From Amycolatopsis sp. CA-128772 (GTDB lineage: Bacteria > Actinomycetota > Actinomycetes > Mycobacteriales > Pseudonocardiaceae), in NCBI RefSeq assembly GCF_002904295.1, contig NZ_PPHG01000098.1:62001-126000 (forward strand): a DNA stretch of 64,000 bases. The letters run 5' to 3'. A program made the translations under genes and the position numbers. Every line of letters begins with the position of its first letter. The stretch's first letter is position 1. The notes beneath the pieces were generated by a model. The model was given only the letters and a program-made list of their open reading frames with translations. It was not told where the DNA came from and made no database searches. Of this stretch, positions 16,642 to 24,427 are shown piece by piece.

Positions 16642-17842
16642 GGTAGGTCCCCTGCTCAAACACTGGCGTGGTTCGCGGCGGCTGAGCCAGCTGGCGCTGG
16701 CCGCCGAGGCCGCCGTGTCGGTCCGCCACCTGAGCTTCGTCGAGACGGGCCGGGCGAACCCGAGCCGCGCCATGGTGCTGAAGCTCGCGGAGGTCCTCGA
16801 CGTCCCGTTGCGCGAGCGCAACACGTTGCTGCTCAGCGCCGGTTTCGCGCCGGAGTACGCGGAGTCCGCATTGGACGCACCGGTCCTGGCCGCGGTGCGG
16901 GACGCCCTGGAGACGATCCTCGCCCAGCAGGAACCGTTCCCGGCGCTGGTGATGGACCGCAGCTGGGACATCCGGCACACCAACACCGCCGCCCGCCGGT
17001 TCTTCGCCTTCCTCCAGGACGGCCGGCCGGCGAACCCGCCGGGACGGCCGAACGTGCTGCGCAGGATGTTCCACCCGGACGGCGCGCGGCCGCACGTGAC
17101 GAACTGGCCGGAGGTCACCGAGGCCCTGGTGCGGCGCGCCCGGCGGGAGGCGATCGGTGGCGTCCTCGACGAGCGGGCCCAGCGCATCCTCGACGAGGTG
17201 CTGGACTACCCGGGCGTGCCACCACACCTGCGCACCCTGGACGCGACGGCCCCCACCCTCCCGATCGTCCCGATCAGGTACGAACGCGACGGCCGCCGGT
17301 TCGCCTACTTCTCCACGGTGACCACGCTGGGCACACCGCAGGACGTGACCCTGCAGGAGCTGCGCATCGAGTGCTTCTTCCCGATGAACGACGAGACCCG
17401 GCAGCACGCCCGCGAACTGGCCGCCCCGGCGGGACCTGACCGACGGCGGCACCCCGCCATCGACGGGGCGCCGCCGGCCTCAGCTCTGCGGGGCGGGTTC
17501 GTAGAGGCTGAACGGCGTGCCCTGGTCGTCCTGGCAGTGGGCGATCCGGCCGACGCCCGGCACCGTCCGGACGTCCTCGCCGCGGCCGCCGAGTTCGTGC
17601 AGCCGCTTGACCGAGGCGTCGATGTCCTCGGTGGTGAAGTAGACCCGGGGGTGGGTGAAGCCGTCGCCGGCGGCGGTGATCGCGCCGGCCGGGCCGTTGT
17701 CGAGCACGTGGTAGTCGCCGCCGAATTCGCTGGTGCCCCAGCCGAAGAGGCCGCCGTAGAAGGTGCGGGCCTTGGCGGTGTCGGGGGTGGGGATTTCGAT
17801 CCAGTCGACCTGTCCGGGCATGGCCGGTCCTTTCCTTCCTGA
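16634..17842 (+). CDS. XRE/MmyB-type helix-turn-helix regulator, ORF running on antisense to VOC gene
   Basis: From a GTG at 16634, coupled by an 8-base overlap to the gene before. Residues about 5-65 are the XRE helix-turn-helix (HWRGSRRLSQLALAAEAAVS, FVETGRANPSRAMVLKLAEVL). Residues about 80-265 are the MmyB ligand-binding PAS-like domain (PFPALVMDRSWDIRHTN, NVLRRMFHPDGARPHV, LRIECFFPMNDET). Family proteins stop about there. In this frame no stop occurs until 17842, adding some 130 residues antisense to the VOC gene, so the native stop seems lost by a small indel or deletion near 17430. The tail is probably not meaningful. The regulator likely controls its own operon. Confidence 0.75.
   Translation: MPEVGPLLKHWRGSRRLSQLALAAEAAVSVRHLSFVETGRANPSRAMVLKLAEVLDVPLRERNTLLLSAGFAPEYAESALDAPVLAAVRDALETILAQQEPFPALVMDRSWDIRHTNTAARRFFAFLQDGRPANPPGRPNVLRRMFHPDGARPHVTNWPEVTEALVRRARREAIGGVLDERAQRILDEVLDYPGVPPHLRTLDATAPTLPIVPIRYERDGRRFAYFSTVTTLGTPQDVTLQELRIECFFPMNDETRQHARELAAPAGPDRRRHPAIDGAPPASALRGGFVEAERRALVVLAVGDPADARHRPDVLAAAAEFVQPLDRGVDVLGGEVDPGVGEAVAGGGDRAGRAVVEHVVVAAEFAGAPAEEAAVEGAGLGGVGGGDFDPVDLSGHGRSFPS
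17480..17821 (-). CDS. VOC-family protein
   Basis: 113 residues beginning VDWIEIPTPDTAKARTFYGGLFGW, the hallmark start of the small two-module VOC proteins that often have no clear enzymatic metal site. The second module ends GTPFSLYEP. The usual first-strand histidine is absent (DWIEI), which argues against glyoxalase activity; such proteins may bind ligands or antibiotics. The ATG at 17821 has GGAAAGGA upstream. The whole gene is covered on the other strand by the extended MmyB-like ORF. Confidence 0.82.
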   Translation of the reverse strand: MPGQVDWIEIPTPDTAKARTFYGGLFGWGTSEFGGDYHVLDNGPAGAITAAGDGFTHPRVYFTTEDIDASVKRLHELGGRGEDVRTVPGVGRIAHCQDDQGTPFSLYEPAPQS

Positions 17843-17898
17843 ACGGTTACGCAGACGAGGACGAACGGCCGGGGCCGATCTCGACATCGCCCGCCGGA

Positions 17899-18756
17899 TC
17901 AGGTTCCGATCGCCTGCCGGCCCGCGTCGTAGCTGCGCAGCGCCGCCCCGACGGCCGCGGCGGCGGTCACCTCGAAGAGGACGTCTTCGCGGTAGCTCGC
18001 CTTGAGCTCGGCGACGTCGGCGTCGGTGATCCGGTGGGACGCGTCGCGGACGTTCGCCGCGTAGGACTGCAGGGGTTCCGGCAGCCCGGCGCCGGAGAAG
18101 GCGGCGGCGCGGGTCGCGGGATCCGTCTCGCCCGGCGTTCGCAGGACGGCGTGCCGCAGGTTCTGCGCGGGGTCGCCGAGGTCGGTGTAGCGGCCGTCGG
18201 CGATCAGGAAGGCGGGGAAGCGGTAGCCGAACCGGTGCAGGGACCGGGTGCCGGTCTCGAGCTGGCCGTCGCGCAGGACGAAGCCGAACGCGTTGGCGAG
18301 CCGGTTGACGATGTTCCACACCAGGTTCACCCGCATCGCCTCGAGAACGGCTTGCCGGGGCAGCCCGCTCACCACGGCGGCGCCGGGGTGCCGGCCGACG
18401 GACCCCAGGAACGCGGCGACGGCGGTCAGCTCGGGACGTGCGGTGCCGGGGTCGTCCGGGTCGAGCTCGCCGGGGCCCGCGATCCGGACGAGCTCGGCGT
18501 GGGTGACCGCGCAGAACGGGCACTCGTGCAGCTTCGCGGTGGCCATGGCGAGGTACTCGCGCTCGGCGGCGGTCCAGTACGACGGCCCGCGCATCGCCTC
18601 CGCGGTCAGGGCCAGCAGCGGCCGCGCGAAGAGCCCCGGCCGGTACAGCAGCAGCTTCACGATGTCGGGCGTGGCCACCCCCGATTTCTTCGACGTGAGC
18701 GCGAAGAACACCTTGGCGCGCCGGCGGTGCCCGTCGTCGAGAATGGACAGTCTCAT
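17899..18756 (-). CDS. AhpD/CMD-like redox protein, third gene of ECF sigma operon
   Basis: 285 residues. The redox motif HECPFCAVTH gives Cys79, Cys82 and His86, the pattern of AhpD-type alkylhydroperoxidases that reduce peroxides or pass electrons through a CxxC disulphide. A long C-terminal helical part includes VNLVWNIVNRLANAFGFVLRDG, seen in larger relatives. Its ATG shares an ATGA overlap with the stop of the sigma factor gene, so it is translated with it and is probably part of the same oxidative-stress response. Confidence 0.85.
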   Translation of the reverse strand: MRLSILDDGHRRRAKVFFALTSKKSGVATPDIVKLLLYRPGLFARPLLALTAEAMRGPSYWTAAEREYLAMATAKLHECPFCAVTHAELVRIAGPGELDPDDPGTARPELTAVAAFLGSVGRHPGAAVVSGLPRQAVLEAMRVNLVWNIVNRLANAFGFVLRDGQLETGTRSLHRFGYRFPAFLIADGRYTDLGDPAQNLRHAVLRTPGETDPATRAAAFSGAGLPEPLQSYAANVRDASHRITDADVAELKASYREDVLFEVTAAAAVGAALRSYDAGRQAIGT

Positions 18757-19964
18757 GGGGACTCCAGGGCGTGCAGCCGGCCGGCGAGGTAGCGGCGGTC
18801 GGCGGGTTTGGTGGCGAGGTCGTGGGCACGCCGGTACGCGGCCGCGGCTTCGGTCGTCCGGCCGAGCCGGCGCAGGAGATCGGCGCGGGCGGCGTGCAGC
18901 AGGTGGTAGCGGTCGAGGCCGTCGATCCGGTCGAGCAGCGCGAGCCCGTCGGCCGGGGTATCGGTCATCGCGACGGCCACCGCGTGGTTCAGCGCGACCA
19001 CCGGCGAAGGGCTGATGACGAGTAGCTGGTCATAGAGGCCGGCGATCCCGGCCCAGTCGGCCGGGGTCCGGGTGTGCAGCACCGCGATGGCCGCCTGCAG
19101 CTGGTACGGCCCGGGCGCGCCGAGACGCAGGGCCCGGTCCAGCAACTTGACCGCTTCGGCGATCTCGGCGTGATCCCACCGCGAGCGGTCCTGGTCTTCG
19201 AGCAGGACGACGTCGCCGCCGGGCGTGTAGCGAGCGGCCGCGCGGGAGTCCTGCAGGAGCAGCAGCGCGGCCAGGCCGAGGGCCTCCGGTTCGTCGGGCA
19301 TGAGGGTCGCGACCAGCTTGGCCAGGCGGATGGCCTCCTGCTGGAGTTCGCGGAACTCCGGCTGGTCCGGGCCCGCGGTGTAGCCGTGCGTGAAGATCAG
19401 GTAGAGCACCGCGAGGACGCCGGAGAGCCGTTCGGGCAGGAGGTGGTCGGCGGGGACGGTGAAGCTGATCCCGGCGTCGCGGATCTTGCGCTTGGCCCGG
19501 ACCAGCCGCTGGGCCAGCGTCGCCTCGCCCACCAGGAAGGTGCGGGCGATCTGCCCGGCGGTCAGCCCGGCGACGGCCTGCAGGGTCAGCGCGACGCGCG
19601 CCTCCTCGGCCAACGCCGGATGGCAGCAGGTGAAGACGAGGCTGAGCCGCTCGTCGCCCACGGCGAGCAGGCTGTCCGCACCGAGGTCCACGGTCGTCGC
19701 CTCCGGAGGTGGGTCGAGCTCGGCGAGCTTCTCCCGCCCGCGACGAGCCCGGCGGAGCCGGTCGATCGCGCTGTTGCGGGCCGCGGTCAGCAGCCAGGCC
19801 ACCGGGTCGTCCGGCACGGCGCCGCCGTCCCACTTGCGCAGGGCCAGCGCACAGGCGTCCTGCAGCGCGTCCTCGGCGAGTTCGAAGTCACCCAGGACGC
19901 GGACCAGCGCGGCGAGCATCCGGGACCGGTGTTCGCGGTAGGCCGCCTGCAGGACGGAACTCAT
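18753..19964 (-). CDS. ECF42-type RNA polymerase sigma factor (DUF6596 C-terminal domain)
   Basis: 403 residues, about twice a normal ECF sigma. Residues 5-75 are region 2 (YREHRSRMLAALVRVLGDFELAEDALQDA, then WLLTAARNSAIDRLRR), residues about 110-165 are region 4 (LTLQAVAGLTAGQIARTFLVGEATLAQRLVRAKRKI). A long C-terminal extension contains LYLIFTHGYTAGP and TPR-like helices ending RRAHDLATKPADRRYL; this DUF6596 tail marks group ECF42, which lacks a classical anti-sigma factor and pairs with YCII-domain (DGPF) proteins. Here the YCII gene is directly upstream with an ATGA overlap, fitting the group exactly. It likely directs its own operon. Confidence 0.92.
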   Translation of the reverse strand: MSSVLQAAYREHRSRMLAALVRVLGDFELAEDALQDACALALRKWDGGAVPDDPVAWLLTAARNSAIDRLRRARRGREKLAELDPPPEATTVDLGADSLLAVGDERLSLVFTCCHPALAEEARVALTLQAVAGLTAGQIARTFLVGEATLAQRLVRAKRKIRDAGISFTVPADHLLPERLSGVLAVLYLIFTHGYTAGPDQPEFRELQQEAIRLAKLVATLMPDEPEALGLAALLLLQDSRAAARYTPGGDVVLLEDQDRSRWDHAEIAEAVKLLDRALRLGAPGPYQLQAAIAVLHTRTPADWAGIAGLYDQLLVISPSPVVALNHAVAVAMTDTPADGLALLDRIDGLDRYHLLHAARADLLRRLGRTTEAAAAYRRAHDLATKPADRRYLAGRLHALESP

Positions 19965-20329
19965 GCGCCGGTCGCGGTCCGATGCCCCGGGACGGTGGCG
20001 AGCGGCCGGACCTCGATGGAGCCGGCCGCGGCCATCGGGCACAGCGCGGCCAGTTCCAGGGCTTCGTCGAGGTCGCGGCAGTCGAGGACGTAGGCGCCGC
20101 CGAGGTGCTCGTGGGTCTCGAGGAAGGGCCCGTCGGTGATCAGCGTCCGGCCCTCCCGCACGGTGACGGTGGTCGCGGTGTGCTCGCCCTGCAGCGGGTG
20201 CGCGGCGACGAACGCCCCGCGCCGGCGGCACTCGTCGGCGAAGGCGTTCACCCTGGCCAGCGCGTCGGGGAACCGCGGATTGCCGGGTTCGGGGCGGTCG
20301 CAGTTGTAGATCAGCAGCATGTACTGCAC
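19961..20329 (-). CDS. YCII-related (DGPF-type) protein, partner of the ECF sigma
   Basis: 122 residues from a GTG at 20329 with CTGGAGGA upstream. The sequence begins QYMLLIYNCDRPEP and contains LITDGPFLETHEHLGGAYVLDCRDLDEAL, the DGPF signature of the YCII domain, closing with IEVRPL. Such small ferredoxin-like-fold proteins nearly always accompany ECF42 sigma factors and are thought to take part in signalling or metabolism of a small molecule. It is the first gene of a three-gene operon in which each stop overlaps the next start by four bases. A SARP-like repeat lies about 85 bp upstream, but nearer to the divergent gene. Confidence 0.9.
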   Translation of the reverse strand: MQYMLLIYNCDRPEPGNPRFPDALARVNAFADECRRRGAFVAAHPLQGEHTATTVTVREGRTLITDGPFLETHEHLGGAYVLDCRDLDEALELAALCPMAAAGSIEVRPLATVPGHRTATGA

Positions 20330-20406
20330 GTGTCCTCCAGCTCGGGCGGTGTGGCGGCGTCGAAGAGGATGACGAACGGCACGACGGTAACTCGACAGGG
20401 CGCGCC

Positions 20407-20432
20407 CGGTCACAACCCGGCTGCAACCGGGG
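20407..20432 (+). promoter_or_regulatory. SARP-type direct repeat upstream of secreted protein gene
   Basis: Two CAACC cores start at 20413 and 20424, exactly 11 bp apart, within CACAACCCGG and TGCAACCGGGG. Direct heptamer-like repeats phased by 11 bp are the normal binding pattern of SARP/AfsR OmpR-type domains. The same arrangement occurs in front of the VWA gene at 24.36 kb. This one lies about 65 bp before the ATG of the gene at 20492. Confidence 0.55.
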
Positions 20433-20491
20433 TGCGGTACGCATGCCGGGGTGGCTCGCTCCTCCGCGGGCCCGGACGCAAGGGGACTCCG

Positions 20492-21274
20492 ATGAGAACA
20501 GCGGTGCTCGCAGTGGTCGTGCTCCTGCTCGGCCTGGGGACGGCGGTGCCCGCGGGTGCGGTGGCCGCCGGCTGTGGGCCCGCCTCCGTGGCGGTCGCCG
20601 ATCGGACGCTCTACGAGGGCACCCCGGCCGCCGGGGAGCCCGGTCCGGCCTACACCACCTTCGCGTTCACCGTGTCCGTCACGGCGGCCGCGGGGTGCGC
20701 GCCGACCGGCTCCGTCGCCTACCAGACCGTGGACGGCGCACCCGGCGCGACGAGCCCGGCCGACTACGTCCCCGTCGCCGGTCAGCTGAGCTGGACCGGC
20801 GACGCCAGCCCGCGCACCGTTGCCGTGCAGGTCGTCAAGGACGCCGCCGGGGAGCCGAACGAGCCGTTCCTGCTGCGCCTGTCCGATCCGGTCGGGCTGG
20901 TCCTGGCCGACGACCTGGCCGCGGGCGGGATCCTCGACGACGACGGCGCCGCCGGGCCCCCGGTCGTGGTCTCCACCGACGGCGGCAAGATCTGCTGGCG
21001 CGTCTGCACGGTCGGGGTGCGGCTCGACGACCCGGCCAAGGCGCCGGTCACCGTGCACTACCGGACCCTGCCCCTCGGCACCGGCGAACCGGCGTACGTG
21101 CCGGTCAAGGACGCGACGGTGACCATCCCGCCCGGCGCCTCCGCCGGGAGCGCCGCGGTCGAACTGCTGGAGGGCGAACAGGGCGAGTCCCGGTTCGTGC
21201 TGGAGCTGTTCGCGCCGTCGGCCGGCAAGCTGGGGAACGCGCGGACGGAGGTGACGATCAAGCCCGGCGGTTAG
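20492..21274 (+). CDS. secreted Calx-beta-like protein of unknown function
   Basis: 260 residues. The ATG at 20492 (AAGGGG upstream) opens a signal peptide: MRTAVLAVVVLLLGLGTAVPAGA, cut near residue 24. The mature chain is two beta-sandwich units. The first has VSVTAAAGC, YQTVDGAPGATSPADYVPV and LSWTGD with NEPFLLRLSDPVG, LADDLAAGGILDDD, which is the Calx-beta pattern of repeats ending in an acidic calcium-binding turn. The second repeats it in shortened form (VHYRTLP, ESRFVLELFAPSAGKLGN). Two cysteine pairs may form disulphides. It is probably an extracellular or wall-linked adhesion module. Its 3' end overlaps the SARP gene by 17 bases on the opposite strand; a SARP-like repeat lies in its promoter. 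Confidence 0.8.
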   Translation: MRTAVLAVVVLLLGLGTAVPAGAVAAGCGPASVAVADRTLYEGTPAAGEPGPAYTTFAFTVSVTAAAGCAPTGSVAYQTVDGAPGATSPADYVPVAGQLSWTGDASPRTVAVQVVKDAAGEPNEPFLLRLSDPVGLVLADDLAAGGILDDDGAAGPPVVVSTDGGKICWRVCTVGVRLDDPAKAPVTVHYRTLPLGTGEPAYVPVKDATVTIPPGASAGSAAVELLEGEQGESRFVLELFAPSAGKLGNARTEVTIKPGG

Positions 21275-24260
21275 CCACCTCGCGGGCTTCGGCCGTCGCG
21301 TTGGCCTGGGCGTACAACGCGGCGGCCGTGGCCCAGTGCCGGGCCGCGTCGGCGGGGCGGCCGAGCCGCGCCTCGAGGTCGCCGAGGTCGCGGTGCAGGT
21401 GCGCCTGCTCGTAGCCGTCGGGCACGGTGGCCCGCACGGCCAGCCCGCGTTCCAGGTGCTCACGCGCGGCGGCCAGGTCGCTCGCCCCGAGCCGGGCCCG
21501 CCCGAGGTGCTCCAGCGCGGCCGCCTCGCCGTGCCGGTCACCGACGTCGCGGCTGAGGCCGAGGGCCTGCCCGAAGTGCTCCGACGCGGTGGCGAAGTCG
21601 CTCCGGCTCAGGTGGACCCGGCCGGTGTCGAGCAGTGACTCCCACTCCAGCCAGCGGTCGCCGAGCACCCGGCTGACCGCGAGCGCCTCGCCGAGGTGCG
21701 CCAGCGCCGCCCGGTGGTCCCCGCGTTGCAGGTACGCCTCGCCGAGCGTGTCGAGCGTGGCGGCTTCCAGCCGGGCGTTGCCCAGGGCGCGGAACGTCGT
21801 CAGCGCCGCCGTCAGCGGTTCCAGGCTCTCCTGGGCGCGGCCCATCCGGACGTAGGTGTGGCCGAGGTTGCGCTGGGACAGCGCGTGCCCGAGGTCGTTG
21901 CCGGCCGCGGCGTTGCGGGCCACCGCGAGCCGGTGCGCAGCAATGGCTTCGTCGAAGCGGCGCAGTTCGGCGTAGGCGTTGGCGGTGTTGTTGTGGATGT
22001 GCCCTTCGCCCTGGACGTCCTCGGCGGCCTGAGCCGTCCGCAACGCGGCCGCGTTGGTCTCCAGCGCCTCGGGCAGCCGCCGGGTCATGAAGTACGCGAC
22101 GCCCAGCGCGCGCAGCATCTCCGCCTCGGCCAGCGGGTCGCCCAGCCCGGTCGCGGCGGCGGCGCCCTCGCGGCACAGCTCGACGCGGGTGTGCCAGTGC
22201 CCGGCCGTGTCGTAGAAGCTGGTCAGCAGGTACGTCAGCTGCCACGCGGCCTCGGCGCGGCCGTGCTCGCGGGCGAACCGCACGACGGGCAGCAGGTTGT
22301 CGCGCTCGGCGGTGAGGAAGCTCAGCGCCGCGTGCCGGTCGGCACCGACCGGCACCTCGGGCGCGGCGAACCGCGGTGCCGGCGTGACGAGGTCGCGGTT
22401 CGGGTCGATGGCCCGGTTCGCCGCCGCCGCGGCCACCAGGTACCAGTCGACGAGCCGGTCGGCGACCTCCGCGCGGGCGGCCGGGGGCTCGTCGGCCCGC
22501 GCGCACTGCCGGGCGAACTCGCGGATCAGGTCGTGGAACCGGAACCGGCCCACGCCGGCGGCCGTGACTAGGTGCGCGGCGGCCAGCCCGGCCGCGGCGC
22601 GGTCGCCGTCGGCGCCCGGCACCTCGCAGAGCGCGGCCCCGAGCGCGGCGCTGAACGTCGCCCCCGGGCCGAGGGCGGCCCGGCGGAAGAACCGGGCCTG
22701 CGTGGCGGCCAGCGGGCCGTAGGCGGTGGCGAGCACCGCCCGGACCGTGCGGGAGTCGCCCTCCACGGCCAGGGTGTCCAGCCGCCCGGCCCCGGCCAGC
22801 TCGGCGGCGAGCTCGGCGATCGGCCGCTTCGGCGCGCTCACCAGCCGGGCGGCCGCGATGCGCAGCGCCAGCGGCATCCCGCCGCACAGCCGGGCCACCC
22901 GCGCGGCCGGGCCCCGCTCGCGCCGCACCCGTTCGGCGCCGAGCACCCGGTTCAGCAGCGCGACGGAGTCGGCGTGCCCGAAGGCGTCCAGGGCGATCGG
23001 TCGCACGGCGTGGCGGGTGCCCAGCGCGGCGAGGTGCTGGCGGCTGGTGACGACCAGCAGGGCGGGCCCGGTGCCCGGGATCAGCGGCAGGACGTCCTCG
23101 AGCCCGGCGACGTTGTCCACCACGACCAGGCACCGGCGCCCGTGCAGCAGCGACCGGTACAGCGCGGCGCGCCCGGCCTGGTCGCCCGGGATGTTCTCGT
23201 CGGGCACGTCGAGGCCGCGCAGCAGGTGCGTCAGCGCCCGGGCGCCCGGCAGCGGCTCGGCCGGGTCCTCGCCGCGCAGGTCGAGGAACAGCCGGCCGTC
23301 CGGGAAGCGGGCGGCGACCCGGTGCGCCCAGTGCAGCGCCAGCGCGGTCTTGCCCATGCCCGCCGCGCCCGAGACCACCACCACCGGCCGTTCCGGCTCG
23401 TCGAGCACGGCGTCGAGCGCCGCGAGCTCGGTTTCGCGTCCGGTGAAGTGCCCGACGCCCGCGGGCAGCTGCGAGGGCCCGGTCGTGGCCGGGCGGAGGT
23501 CCAGGGTGGGGTCCCGCCGCAGGATCGCCGTGTGCCGGGCCAGCAGTTCGGGGCCGGGGTCGACGCCGAGCTCGTCGGCGAGCCGCCGCCGCAGCCGCTG
23601 GAAGACGTCGAGCGCGTCGGTGTGCCGCCCGCAGCGGTACAGCGCGAGCATGTGCAGCCCGGTCAGCCGTTCCCGGGTCGGGGCGGCGGCGAGCAGCCGG
23701 GGCAGCTCGTGGACGGCCTGTTCGTGGTGCCCGAGCCGCAGTTCGGCGTCCCAGAGGTCCTCCACCGCGCCGAGGCGCAGCTCGTGCAGCCGGTCGACCT
23801 CGCGCCGGCCCCAGCCGGAGGGCTCCGCGTCGGCGAAGGCGTCCCCGCGCCAGAGGGTGACCGCGGCGCGCAGGGTGGTGGCCGCCCGCTCGACGGCGCC
23901 GGCCGCAAGGTCGGCCGCGCCCGCGCGGACCTGCTGCTCGAAGCGGTGCGCGTCGACCGCCACCGGCGGGACGGTCAGCAGGTAGCCCGGCTCGCGGGTG
24001 ACCAGGACGCCCGGAAACCCGCAGCCCTCCAGGGCCTGGCGCAGCCGCGCGACGTGGCTGTGCAGCGTCTTGACCGCGGTGCGCGGCGGGTCTTCGCCCC
24101 ACAGGACGTCGACCAGGCGCGGGATCGGCAGCACGGTGCCCGCGTGCAGCGCCAGCACCCCGAGCACGACCCGCTGCCGCGTCCCGTGCAGGGCCGCGGG
24201 CCCGGCCGGGCCGACCGCTTCGACCGGCCCCAGCACGCGCAGCTCCCCGGGTTGGGACAC
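21258..24260 (-). CDS. SARP-NB-ARC-TPR regulator (AfsR-like)
   Basis: About 1000 residues from a GTG at 24260, with AAGGAG upstream. Domains in order: OmpR-type winged helix, residues about 1-95 (LRVLGPVEAVG, LHSHVARLRQALEG, REPGYLL); bacterial transcriptional activation (BTAD) domain to about 245 (VDAHRFEQQVRAG, ELGVDPGPEL); NB-ARC ATPase with P-loop GAAGMGKTALALHWAHR near 300, CLVVVDNV, LLVVTSR and GGMPLALRIAAARL; winged-helix linker FRFHDLIREFARQ; then about seven TPRs to the end. This is the architecture of AfsR, which turns signals into activation of secondary metabolism or secreted-protein genes. SARP-like repeats lie in the promoters of both flanking secreted-protein genes, which are probably its targets. 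Confidence 0.93.
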   Translation of the reverse strand: MSQPGELRVLGPVEAVGPAGPAALHGTRQRVVLGVLALHAGTVLPIPRLVDVLWGEDPPRTAVKTLHSHVARLRQALEGCGFPGVLVTREPGYLLTVPPVAVDAHRFEQQVRAGAADLAAGAVERAATTLRAAVTLWRGDAFADAEPSGWGRREVDRLHELRLGAVEDLWDAELRLGHHEQAVHELPRLLAAAPTRERLTGLHMLALYRCGRHTDALDVFQRLRRRLADELGVDPGPELLARHTAILRRDPTLDLRPATTGPSQLPAGVGHFTGRETELAALDAVLDEPERPVVVVSGAAGMGKTALALHWAHRVAARFPDGRLFLDLRGEDPAEPLPGARALTHLLRGLDVPDENIPGDQAGRAALYRSLLHGRRCLVVVDNVAGLEDVLPLIPGTGPALLVVTSRQHLAALGTRHAVRPIALDAFGHADSVALLNRVLGAERVRRERGPAARVARLCGGMPLALRIAAARLVSAPKRPIAELAAELAGAGRLDTLAVEGDSRTVRAVLATAYGPLAATQARFFRRAALGPGATFSAALGAALCEVPGADGDRAAAGLAAAHLVTAAGVGRFRFHDLIREFARQCARADEPPAARAEVADRLVDWYLVAAAAANRAIDPNRDLVTPAPRFAAPEVPVGADRHAALSFLTAERDNLLPVVRFAREHGRAEAAWQLTYLLTSFYDTAGHWHTRVELCREGAAAATGLGDPLAEAEMLRALGVAYFMTRRLPEALETNAAALRTAQAAEDVQGEGHIHNNTANAYAELRRFDEAIAAHRLAVARNAAAGNDLGHALSQRNLGHTYVRMGRAQESLEPLTAALTTFRALGNARLEAATLDTLGEAYLQRGDHRAALAHLGEALAVSRVLGDRWLEWESLLDTGRVHLSRSDFATASEHFGQALGLSRDVGDRHGEAAALEHLGRARLGASDLAAAREHLERGLAVRATVPDGYEQAHLHRDLGDLEARLGRPADAARHWATAAALYAQANATAEAREVANRRA

Positions 24261-24350
24261 CCCCGCTCCTTCCCGCGCGGCACCACCGCCCAGCGAGCGT
24301 AACCAGCGCGAAGGAGGTGCGAAAACAGCCAACCAGCTGATCCGCGCGGG

Positions 24351-24376
24351 CATCGACAACCGGTTCACAACCGGGC
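24351..24376 (+). promoter_or_regulatory. SARP-type direct repeat in the SARP/VWA divergent promoter region
   Basis: GACAACCGGTT and CACAACCGGGC stand in tandem; the CAACC cores start at 24357 and 24368, 11 bp apart. The site is about 56 bp before the ATG of the VWA gene and about 97 bp from the SARP start on the other strand, so it could serve both activation of the VWA gene and autoregulation. It matches the repeat at 20413/20424 in core and phase. Confidence 0.6.
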
Positions 24377-24427
24377 GCGGTGACGCTCGGTTCCTGTTCC
24401 CGTCCCGACTCCGAGAGGGAAGACCGG

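Noticed and set aside
22572..24302. 576-codon plus-strand frame opposite the SARP regulator
   Set aside because: Shadow of the well-supported SARP-NB-ARC-TPR gene, with no homology of its own.
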